From: SHAN690 sp041391765
Lineage (GTDB): Bacteria; Bacteroidota; Bacteroidia; Flavobacteriales_G; Salibacteraceae
Direction: 5' to 3'
Length of the DNA: 64,000 nucleotides
Assembly (NCBI GenBank): GCA_041391765.1
Contig: JAWKNJ010000024.1
Span: forward strand, 1-64,000
Shown: piece after piece, positions 56,835 through 64,000 of the stretch
How the letters are laid out: the number at the start of each line of letters is the position of its first letter
Numbering within the stretch: the stretch's first letter is position 1
Notes under the pieces: generated by a model
Seen by the model: the letters and a program-made list of their open reading frames with translations, nothing else
What the model was told of the DNA's origin: nothing
Databases searched by the model: none
Made by a program: the position numbers and the translations under genes

Positions 56835-57666
56835 TGTGGGTGCCGATGCAGATGTGGCAGCCGCGTATGATTTGATGATGAGCAATCTTGAGATGCTGTC
56901 TTCGGGAATGCTTGAGTGGGATGCTGTTTATGAAGAGCTTGGGCTGACGTTTATTATAATAGGCGGTGGGGGTGAAAACCACGGAGAAAACCCCCAAGCC
57001 GATGAACCCGCCACTTCACTTGATGATGCACAAGCCAGCGGCCTAGATGGGCTGGAAGATGATAATGCGGGTAATACACAGAATGATGTACAGATTTTAC
57101 TCGAACAAACAGGAGATGATGGGCTGCTAAACATCATTGCCAAGGGAATCAGGTCGCTTTTTGGAGGAAATGAATACACCGCAATGAGCGAAACGAATCA
57201 AGAGGCCGGCACTGATTACGCTAATGAGAATGGAGAGGAACAAAATAACCAAGAGGAGCGTAGTGGATTAACTAATGGATCGGACGTTACAGCGTGGTAT
57301 AAGCCAGAGGAATCGAGTTCAACCCAATCGGATTGGATGGCATATCCTATCAAACCTGGTGAAAATATCACAACTAGGGTTGATGCGGTTAACGTGAACG
57401 GTGTGGTTTACAAGATTGAGAATGGTTATAACCATGTCATGATAACACGTACTGATCAGGTAGAGGCTGACTATCCTTGGTATTACTTTGGTGCCATTGG
57501 TGTTGATAAGGTTGATTTAAATTGGCTAGTTAATGATCGCTTATATGACGAAAAAGGCAAACGAAGAAGGATTGAGTCTCAACCAGGCAGTGGTAACTAC
57601 GATTTACTGGATAATCAGTGGAACAATATTTTCTTCCCTTACAATCAAACTCCTGACCCAAGATGA
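56743..57666 (+). CDS. orphan Rhs C-terminal cassette with a different tip
   Basis: 307 codons from the first ATG (MTPDPARQEHNPYQYCANNP), which is internal to the Rhs core motif; the homologous frame begins at 56716, right after a stop. There is no YD-repeat region and no promoter, as in orphan rhs tips. The linker GENHGENPQADEPATSLDDA (about 79-98) matches the main gene. The tip (about 175-307; WYKPEESSSTQSDWMAYPIK, VVYKIENGYNHVMITRTDQV, WYYFGAIGVDKVDLNWLVND) is unlike that of the main gene and I recognise no toxin family in it. It ends YNQTPDPR and overlaps the next gene by 4 bases. Likely a silent replacement toxin module; activity unproven. Confidence 0.8.
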   Translation: MTPDPARQEHNPYQYCANNPVNLSDPTGGLYVGADADVAAAYDLMMSNLEMLSSGMLEWDAVYEELGLTFIIIGGGGENHGENPQADEPATSLDDAQASGLDGLEDDNAGNTQNDVQILLEQTGDDGLLNIIAKGIRSLFGGNEYTAMSETNQEAGTDYANENGEEQNNQEERSGLTNGSDVTAWYKPEESSSTQSDWMAYPIKPGENITTRVDAVNVNGVVYKIENGYNHVMITRTDQVEADYPWYYFGAIGVDKVDLNWLVNDRLYDEKGKRRRIESQPGSGNYDLLDNQWNNIFFPYNQTPDPR

Positions 57667-58013
57667 TACTGCGTGTTATATCAGTTGTCAACTATATCAG
57701 TTGGACTTGGTTCCTGCTCTTGTATGGCTCGGCAATGCATGTATCATTAAAGATAGGTAGGCTGGTAGCGTTTTCAAATCCAGATCCTAGTCAAGTTATA
57801 TCAAACTTTCGCATAATCTCTGAAGTATTCCATTTGAATAACATAGTTTTCATGATTGGTATTCCACTGAATATGGTTTTTCTATGGAAATCATTTCGGG
57901 TCAAGAACCTTGTTATTCCTTTATCAACCTATTTGTTCCTATTGAGTCTACTTTTGAGGATTGTTGTTCAGAGTTGGGATCCATTTGGAATCTTTTATTG
58001 GTTCAAGGATTAG
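57663..58013 (+). CDS. small membrane protein, candidate immunity for the orphan tip
   Basis: 116 aa with three to four hydrophobic helices (VISVVNYISWTWFLLLYGSA; NNIVFMIGIPLNMVFLW; IPLSTYLFLLSLLLRIVVQ). The start overlaps the orphan cassette's stop (ATGA), the tight coupling typical of toxin-immunity pairs. A multi-pass inner-membrane immunity protein would suggest a tip acting on or crossing the membrane; this is inference. No family recognised. Confidence 0.7.
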   Translation: MILRVISVVNYISWTWFLLLYGSAMHVSLKIGRLVAFSNPDPSQVISNFRIISEVFHLNNIVFMIGIPLNMVFLWKSFRVKNLVIPLSTYLFLLSLLLRIVVQSWDPFGIFYWFKD

Positions 58014-58551
58014 AGGAACCACAGAATGATTGATTTTTTTGACAGGATTCTTTATAACCCAATTCGCAGCTTTTTTTTAGGTCGCTGCAAGCATCTGATT
58101 TTTGCTTTAGTTGCATATAAATGAAGGCTCTGTTGTAATAAAAATATGCTTGGTTTGGGGTTCGACTAATTTCTTTGTTAATGTCATCAAGTGCGCCAGA
58201 GTAATCAAGCAATTGATTTTTACAAACGGCTCTATTATAATATGGTGTTCCATAGGTTGAATCCATGCCAATTGATTGGTTGAAAAGAGCTATGGCTTCA
58301 ATACAGCTCTCACCCTCTTTAGAACAAATTTGAGTAAGCGCAAGAGCCATCCCGTAGTATGTTTCAACTTTCGTGGAATCTATCTGATGGGCTTGATTGA
58401 AGGCCTCAATAGCTTTGGAAATATTCGCATCATTCACGAATTCGTAGCCTGATCGGATTAAATTATCGTATTCATTTTGTCCATAATTGAATGTGAATTG
58501 CAAAAACAAACACATAACCAGGAGCGGTCGTAAGCAAAAAGAGGTGTGCAC
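58003..58551 (-). CDS. secreted TPR protein
   Basis: 182 aa from GTG 58551 (ATG 58515 is an alternative but removes most of the signal peptide, which ends near NYGQ). Three or four TPR units: ISKAIEAFNQAHQIDSTKVE, CIEAIALFNQSIGMDSTYGT, YSGALDDINKEISRTPNQAY. The Cys-rich C-terminus (ACSDLKKSCELGYKESCQKN) resembles Sel1/TPR endings. It is convergent with the membrane-protein gene, overlapping its 3' end by 11 bases, and sits inside the rhs array on the opposite strand. Role unknown. Confidence 0.75.
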   Translation of the reverse strand: MHTSFCLRPLLVMCLFLQFTFNYGQNEYDNLIRSGYEFVNDANISKAIEAFNQAHQIDSTKVETYYGMALALTQICSKEGESCIEAIALFNQSIGMDSTYGTPYYNRAVCKNQLLDYSGALDDINKEISRTPNQAYFYYNRAFIYMQLKQKSDACSDLKKSCELGYKESCQKNQSFCGSSNP

Positions 58552-58633
58552 GTAAATGAGTAATAGTTACCGGTAAATATAGCTTTCAAGCATTTGCTAG
58601 GTCTTAAAAGATTACTTAAGATAAACCTTCAAG

Positions 58634-58921
58634 AAATGGTATCACAATGAAAGAACTGAAGTTGCGGCCAACTGCCGCACCATGACCGATGCACTAACAG
58701 ACCTCCCAGACGATGGTGCGTTAAATATTCGCGGCCGCGGATTGATGTCGCTGTTTAAAGGTGCCGCTAACTTATTAACGCGCATTAACGCGCGCAATGA
58801 CGAGGCGGGATTTGATTTTGTCAACGAAAAGGGGTGGGTAAGACCACCTTGCATCAACCCCATTTCCTCTATTAAATTCCGTATGTTGTTCGGCTCACTA
58901 GCCGAATGGCTAGTAGATTAG
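58634..58921 (+). pseudogene. degraded third rhs linker fragment
   Basis: In frame, NERTEVAANCRTMTDALTDL is followed by PDDGALNIRGRGLMSLFKG and NDEAGFDFVNEKG, which aligns with the pre-tip linker of the main gene (ENKDLMAVL...NGEAGFDFANEEG) and of the orphan cassette (DDGLLNIIAKGIRSLFGG...NQEAGTDYANENG). There is no Rhs core before it and only about 25 unrelated residues before the stop at 58921. Best read as the remnant of a third tip cassette. Confidence 0.65.
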
Positions 58922-59028
58922 TGCTGTAGGCTTGGTTAAAGAGTTTTTCCCGGCAATAAATCTCACATTTCGGTTAGTGGCTTTGCTGCGGGCATGTAAT
59001 ACCATTATAAGTCTAAAATTCACAAATC
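58922..59028. other. intergenic region before the second YD-type gene
   Basis: AT-rich; no convincing TAnnTTTG promoter or terminator is seen. The 58552-59028 interval otherwise holds only the degraded cassette. Confidence 0.5.
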
Positions 59029-62000
59029 ATGATGCGACTTGCCTCTTCCTCGATCAGCAACAACCTGAGAATATCTGTATTAAGCATTATCTCAATTATT
59101 TCTTCGATTGAGTTTCAGGCTCAGGAGGTCGATTACCTCACGGGTAATCTGAAATACGAGCAGGAACTGATGAAAATCCCAACTACAAATGGTTTTCCTG
59201 TAAGAACATATGCTACCTATCAGCCTACCACTGGTGTTACAACACCCGCTTCGGCCCTTGGGCTTGGTTGGCAACTGATGCAAGGCTCTCGTATCGACCG
59301 GATTGTAAACATGGAGCCGGACGATCGGGGAGGTTTCATTAGCAACATTGGTCAAGGATCAACAGGGGATATTGAATTTAAGACAACCGAAGGTGTGCAT
59401 CGATTCGTTGACTTTGCGCGTGACCAATATATAATATCAGGGAGTGAATTCTCCGGGGAATTAGTTCCCTACCTATTCGAGTATGAAGACATTCCCCTTG
59501 ACATGTCCACTGGAGAGGTTGATTTGAGCAGCATTGACTCCGACAATTTCAGGTTCATCCTCAGAGGAAGTTTTCACGGAGAGATGGAGCATGAAGACTA
59601 TCCCGAAAGTACAGCCCCCGTCAGCAGCACGACCGAAGTAGTTGCTCCCGGTTCGAATGACTATTCCGGAGACGAGGTATATGACTCAAAGCCAGTAACA
59701 GCAAACTATGTTGAGTATTTTACAAATGCAGAGATAATTACAATGAAGGCCAGTCCGACTGCTTTTTTCATTGAGTCTAGTTTTTCAGCCAAAAGGCTTA
59801 TGCAATCGTCAACTGACAATTACTCTGAAGCTATCGGAGCTTTTAGAATAACCGATGAATCAGGGTTTGTTTATCACTACTCACTTCCTTCCTATTTAAA
59901 CTATACCACATCCGGAGCCTATCCGCTGGACGAATCATTGAACCCAACCATCACTGACAATAGTCAACTTAGCAGGGAAGACAATATGGGCGACTATACG
60001 CTCACCGATATAGAAAGTGGTAGGGTGGTTGAAACGCGAAGGGAAGGTCACTATGCTCTTACTTGGTATTTGACAGCTATAACCGGACCTGAATATGAAG
60101 ACCTGAACAAAAATCACCAAGTCGACAATGATGATTTTGGTTTTTGGGTGAAGTACAACTACGTGATGACCTATAATGACTTTATTTTCAGACAACCTAG
60201 GATAGGCTATGAAGCAGCCTATGTGGGAAAAGATGAAGAAAATGATTTCTCGGGTTATGTTGGAATGTTCACTTCAACAAACCGTCAAGCATATTTGCTG
60301 AAGTCGATAGAGACCCGTGATTATGAAATGCTTAATATATGGGATACCAGAAAGGATGAATTTTCACAAATGGATTTGGCTGCTTACAATGATCAAATAC
60401 CATTTAAGGGCAACATCGCTGAGCAGCCTGGTGAGCATGCAATGCCATACAATTCGGGCGGTAACCCTCCGACAGATTTTTCCAACTCGTTAAGTGGCAC
60501 TCTAACGGACAACAATCAAGGAGCGAACGGAACGTACCTGAGTCCAGTAGGAAATGTTTGTCGTTTTCTGATTGACCCTCCCGGAGCCAATCAGGTCCAT
60601 TTAAAGTTTGATCGGTTCGATGTGGCGGCAGAAATCAACAAGAGTACGAATATGGAGTTCGATCCATTGAGATGGGATGAACATTGTTCATTGAATAATT
60701 TCGGAGCGTGTAAATACTGGTACAACGCAGATGCATTATGCACCGCTCAATACTTGAAGTTCTATGATGGAACAACTACCTCAGCACCGGAGATCCCAAC
60801 GAAGGAAGGGTTGAAAAGCTATTGTGGAGGTGTCGGTGATGCTAAGGTGCCTAAAGTCATTTCTTCCTCCGTTTCGGGTACAGGCGAGGCCGCAATACTA
60901 GTGGAAATGTACACAATGTTCAGTAGTGTAGCCGGACATGAGTCGTTCACAGGTGAAGGATTTGATGCAACCTGGCATACAGATGGGGAATACCTTTTCA
61001 AACAGGAAAGTTGGCGTGGTCGCTTGTTTGATGATGGAGGCGAAACAGGTACTTATGCCCCGGGTAAGGATTATACCTATGTAATCCAACCCTTAGATGC
61101 GGATGGTGTCAGCTTATCATTCAATTCCCTTAACTTAGGTTCAGGCGATCATATCAAAATCTATCAGGGTGATCAGGCTACAGGAACTCCGGTTACATTG
61201 ACATCTTCTAACAATAGTTCAAGCGGTCCGGCAGGTCCATATACTTCAGGATCACATGACGCGTTGACACTCGTATTTCATTCAGATGGCAGTGGCAATG
61301 GTGATGGGTTTGACCTGGAATGGTTTGCGACATGGATATATCCACCTTTGGTTAAGCCGGATTTCAAGCTCACAAAAATTCTGTTGATGCATAAAAAAGA
61401 CAAGCAGTCTACATGGAAGCCGGTTACGCTGATTGGGCAAGTGCCTGAGGCTAATTTTGACTATCAAACACTTGTGGGAAAAACGGGTGAGTTTTATTCC
61501 TGGAATTGGTACCAGACATACAAAAGCCAAATAAATCCAAGAATCATTTCAGGAGTTGAATTTGACCAGGATTATTCGCTTTGCAAGAAGTACATAGGCA
61601 ACAATGAGGTGTTTGTTCCGAATGCCACCAAACTGGATGACGCAGAGTATATTTCGTCAAATGCCACTACATATACGAATTCAGAAAGCGGAAAACTCAC
61701 ACTGAATAAACTCAGATTCATTGGTAATGGAGGCATACAAACCATGCCAAGCTTCGTGTTTGATTATTTGGCTGATAATTCATCGAAAAACCCAGACTAC
61801 GATTTAAGAAAAAAGGACAATGATGGGTTTTACAAATCGGATGGAGAAAAGGGGTACTATGGATATCGGTCTTATGCATCTTCAACTGTCATCGATGCAT
61901 GGGCTTTGAGAGAAATTGAGAGCCCATTGGGTGAGGTGACACAGATTACATACGAGTCCGATAGAGCTTCGAAAAAACTAACGAATGAGAGTGGCACGAC

Positions 62001-64000
62001 TGAGAATTTAAGACGTTACTATCATATAGCGGACGTAACTGAGAATACATCATACCCTGGTACCAAGTGGACAATATTCCTCGATGAGGAATCGAGCACT
62101 TTGGCTTCGGATGTTACCAATTCGTCAAATGATGTTTATTGGTTCATTCCGTTTAGCGATGGTAGCTATGATTATCATTCATTTGGTACATCCACCTCAA
62201 TCACCACGACTTCCAATGATGATGAATATGAGATTTCAGGTTTAAGTGTGTTCAATGATGTTGGGTTTGTTGAAAGCAGTTTTTCGACAACCGGGTTGAG
62301 CTATCGCGGAGGAGGTTATGTAATGATTGAATTGCCGGACGATGAAGAACATAAACTGGGCGACCTTCGAGTTACTAAGATCAAGCGTCAAGGGGTAGGT
62401 GGAGAAACTTATGAAACGGTTTACGAATATGGCGATGGGTATTTAGCCAGTGAATCGAGAGCCTATGGCGACCCTATACAGAAAGTATTAGGATCATTCA
62501 CGAAAAATTATTTTTTGGAAACTCCTAAAAATGAGTTTGACCTTCCAAGCGGTGTCTTTTATGAAACGTGTAAAGTGACTAACAAAGGGCAGTCGGGAGC
62601 ACACAATGGTTGGAAAGAATACGAGCACCTGATAACTGAAAGTGGAAGTAAATTCCGCAATGTTTATGTGCAGCCAGGAGCATCGACCACTAGCGATACG
62701 GTAGTTGAGTACATCAACGACTTTCGAAACCGATTTGGCAATCGTATATCGGAACGGGAATATGATCGCTTGGGTAATATGCTTTCTGAACTGGCAACGG
62801 ATTATACCTATTCCGATGATCATCTGATGGAGGTGAATTCATTTTTGGAGACATACACTGCGCCTTGCGGTGGAGGGGGGATATGTACCACCTATGTGAG
62901 GAAAATCCACATCAACAGAGACTATGAAAACGTAGTGAACACAACCACCTATACGCACTTAAATAAGCAGGTTGTTACGACAACAGGAAGCAGGAATCCA
63001 ATCAATGGAAAACCAACTTCACTGACGAAGAAAACGGGTGATCACCTTGAAATTGAAACAAAAGCATGGGCCTTTGAAAATTCCTTGTTTGACAGTATGG
63101 GCCCAAAGTGCTTAGACCCTTCAAATTCGAACCAACTTACAAAATTGGAGACAGAACACAGTGCTAATAGGATCAGTTCATTGTCGGGTTCAAGCCACTT
63201 TGACCAATCCAAGGCCAAATCATATTCGAATGACATTGTAGTGCGAAAAATTGACATAGCTGCTTGTGCATTTGATAATATGGAGGAGGAGCTGAGTTGC
63301 ATGATCCAGGTATCATCTCATGTTTGGGACGGAGATTTGGGATATAATGGACAGTTTGATCCAACTTCGTTTGAATCGTATGATCATGGAACTACCTCAC
63401 AGAATGAGTGGAGGTCAATGAACGAGTCCAAACTCTTTGACGAGTATGACAATACGCTCTCTTGGACAGATAAGAACGGTGTTGTTAATTCACAGCGAAC
63501 AATGTTCAACGGAAGGTTTCATTACATGGCCCTTTCTCATAGCAATTTTGAGTCGGCAACAGCTTGTGGATTTGAGGAATTCAGAATTGGAGGCCATCAA
63601 CTTGTAGAACAAGCCGGTTCGGGTGGATATTCATTCTTAGAGGAGGGTGAAGGACTTTGTCAAGTCAAGTTTTTCGAAGGTGAGATAAAAGTGACAGGAG
63701 AATTTAAGCGATTACAATTGGCACATACCGGTAAGTATTCGCTGAATTTATTAACGACTGCAAAGGCGCAGTATCTGGCACCGATAGATGAATCAGGGTC
63801 AATTACAACAGCCGAGTCAGGTAGAAGATATAAGGCAAGTGTATGGGTTCAAAACTCAAGCCCAGGCAATTCAAGGTTAATCGTAACCGTTACCGGCACC
63901 CTCAGTTCATCACCTTACAGCCAATCCTATCAGGTTTTGAAGAGTTCAGGATCTAACATATCCATTAATGGTTGGACTCAAATGAATATAGAGTTTGATG
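59029..64000 (+). CDS. giant YD-repeat-type secreted protein with CUB-like modules, 3'-truncated by window edge
   Basis: A single frame is open from ATG 59029 (or 59032) to the window end, 1657 codons with no stop. A signal peptide is at about 1-34 (VLSIISIISSIEFQAQ). Then comes the N-terminal signature of Bacteroidota YD/SpvB-type proteins: EVDYLTGNLKYEQELMKIPT and ALGLGWQLMQGSRIDRIVNM. Two CUB-like modules follow: one around 495-650 (CRFLIDPPGANQVHLKFDRF ... LKFYDGTT) and one around 675-765 (VIQPLDADGVSLSFNSLNLG, SGDHIKIYQGDQATGT). YD-like strands appear later (YEYGDGYLASESRAYGDP; FGNRISEREYDRLGNMLSEL), and a carbohydrate-binding-like beta module (GKYSLNLLTTAKAQYLAP) is cut by the edge. It is a probable surface or secreted partner in the rhs locus; function unknown. 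Confidence 0.85.
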   Translation, partial: MMRLASSSISNNLRISVLSIISIISSIEFQAQEVDYLTGNLKYEQELMKIPTTNGFPVRTYATYQPTTGVTTPASALGLGWQLMQGSRIDRIVNMEPDDRGGFISNIGQGSTGDIEFKTTEGVHRFVDFARDQYIISGSEFSGELVPYLFEYEDIPLDMSTGEVDLSSIDSDNFRFILRGSFHGEMEHEDYPESTAPVSSTTEVVAPGSNDYSGDEVYDSKPVTANYVEYFTNAEIITMKASPTAFFIESSFSAKRLMQSSTDNYSEAIGAFRITDESGFVYHYSLPSYLNYTTSGAYPLDESLNPTITDNSQLSREDNMGDYTLTDIESGRVVETRREGHYALTWYLTAITGPEYEDLNKNHQVDNDDFGFWVKYNYVMTYNDFIFRQPRIGYEAAYVGKDEENDFSGYVGMFTSTNRQAYLLKSIETRDYEMLNIWDTRKDEFSQMDLAAYNDQIPFKGNIAEQPGEHAMPYNSGGNPPTDFSNSLSGTLTDNNQGANGTYLSPVGNVCRFLIDPPGANQVHLKFDRFDVAAEINKSTNMEFDPLRWDEHCSLNNFGACKYWYNADALCTAQYLKFYDGTTTSAPEIPTKEGLKSYCGGVGDAKVPKVISSSVSGTGEAAILVEMYTMFSSVAGHESFTGEGFDATWHTDGEYLFKQESWRGRLFDDGGETGTYAPGKDYTYVIQPLDADGVSLSFNSLNLGSGDHIKIYQGDQATGTPVTLTSSNNSSSGPAGPYTSGSHDALTLVFHSDGSGNGDGFDLEWFATWIYPPLVKPDFKLTKILLMHKKDKQSTWKPVTLIGQVPEANFDYQTLVGKTGEFYSWNWYQTYKSQINPRIISGVEFDQDYSLCKKYIGNNEVFVPNATKLDDAEYISSNATTYTNSESGKLTLNKLRFIGNGGIQTMPSFVFDYLADNSSKNPDYDLRKKDNDGFYKSDGEKGYYGYRSYASSTVIDAWALREIESPLGEVTQITYESDRASKKLTNESGTTENLRRYYHIADVTENTSYPGTKWTIFLDEESSTLASDVTNSSNDVYWFIPFSDGSYDYHSFGTSTSITTTSNDDEYEISGLSVFNDVGFVESSFSTTGLSYRGGGYVMIELPDDEEHKLGDLRVTKIKRQGVGGETYETVYEYGDGYLASESRAYGDPIQKVLGSFTKNYFLETPKNEFDLPSGVFYETCKVTNKGQSGAHNGWKEYEHLITESGSKFRNVYVQPGASTTSDTVVEYINDFRNRFGNRISEREYDRLGNMLSELATDYTYSDDHLMEVNSFLETYTAPCGGGGICTTYVRKIHINRDYENVVNTTTYTHLNKQVVTTTGSRNPINGKPTSLTKKTGDHLEIETKAWAFENSLFDSMGPKCLDPSNSNQLTKLETEHSANRISSLSGSSHFDQSKAKSYSNDIVVRKIDIAACAFDNMEEELSCMIQVSSHVWDGDLGYNGQFDPTSFESYDHGTTSQNEWRSMNESKLFDEYDNTLSWTDKNGVVNSQRTMFNGRFHYMALSHSNFESATACGFEEFRIGGHQLVEQAGSGGYSFLEEGEGLCQVKFFEGEIKVTGEFKRLQLAHTGKYSLNLLTTAKAQYLAPIDESGSITTAESGRRYKASVWVQNSSPGNSRLIVTVTGTLSSSPYSQSYQVLKSSGSNISINGWTQMNIEFD

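Noticed and set aside
58682..58921. Independent small gene of 79 codons
   Set aside because: Its first 55 residues match the Rhs pre-tip linker, and homology starts before the ATG, so it is a cassette remnant.
59092..63364. Several 60-110-codon minus-strand open frames
   Set aside because: All are mirror frames of the uninterrupted plus-strand frame that runs from 59029 to the window end.
1..64000. CRISPR array, insertion sequence or prophage
   Set aside because: No regularly spaced repeats, transposase, terminal inverted repeats or phage structural genes were seen.

Overview
The window looks like chromosomal DNA of a Bacteroidota species, probably a member of Flavobacteriales. The reasons are the gliding-motility/type IX secretion sorting domains (CHU_C type), a PorE-like TPR–propeller–OmpA protein, a type III glutamine synthetase, fused SecDF, a DUF3467 gene after rpoC, and promoters of the TTG-N19-TAnnTTTG kind typical of this phylum. 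Species-level placement is not possible from the sequence alone.

Layout. 1-5760 (+): end of a TPR gene, an outer-membrane beta-barrel gene and gyrB, which carries an apparent 2-base insertion near its start. 5842-10961 (-): a secreted SprB-repeat/CHU_C protein, an ECF sigma factor and a membrane protein that looks like its anti-sigma partner. 11076-33980 (+): housekeeping genes, namely mdh, secDF, tatA, a Ca2+/Na+ antiporter, glutamine synthetase III, the PorE-like protein, purM-prfA-pyrF, DUF2851, PspC, a K+ channel with an RCK domain, an RmlD-like reductase, an AGCS symporter, an HHH protein, apt, an unknown membrane protein and an acyl-CoA dehydrogenase. 34039-44503 (+): the translation/transcription cluster, namely rpsU, a XerC/D recombinase, hpf, tRNA-Thr/Tyr/Gly/Thr, tuf, tRNA-Trp, secE, nusG, rplK, rplA, rplJ, rplL, rpoB; rpoC and DUF3467 follow to 49092.

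From about 42.9 kb to 51.2 kb the sequence is peppered with small indels that break rpoB, rpoC, the DUF3467 gene and the 5' part of the next gene, although the encoded proteins can still be followed by switching frames. Because rpoB and rpoC are essential, consensus error is more likely than real decay. Isolated lesions of the same kind occur in gyrB (3893) and in rhs (about 53240 and 53309).

The last 15 kb is a polymorphic-toxin locus. A large rhs/YD-repeat gene (about 49.3-55.75 kb) ends in a phospholipase A2-like toxin tip and is followed by a lipoprotein gene, a candidate immunity protein. Next comes an orphan, promoterless copy of the rhs core end and linker with a different tip (56.71-57.67 kb), overlapped by a small membrane-protein gene, again a candidate immunity protein. 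Then come a convergent TPR gene and a third, degraded linker fragment (58.6-58.9 kb). A second giant YD-repeat-type secreted protein with two CUB-like modules begins at 59029 and is still open at the right edge. The shared core/linker DNA could let tips be exchanged by recombination. This is the most interesting system in the window.
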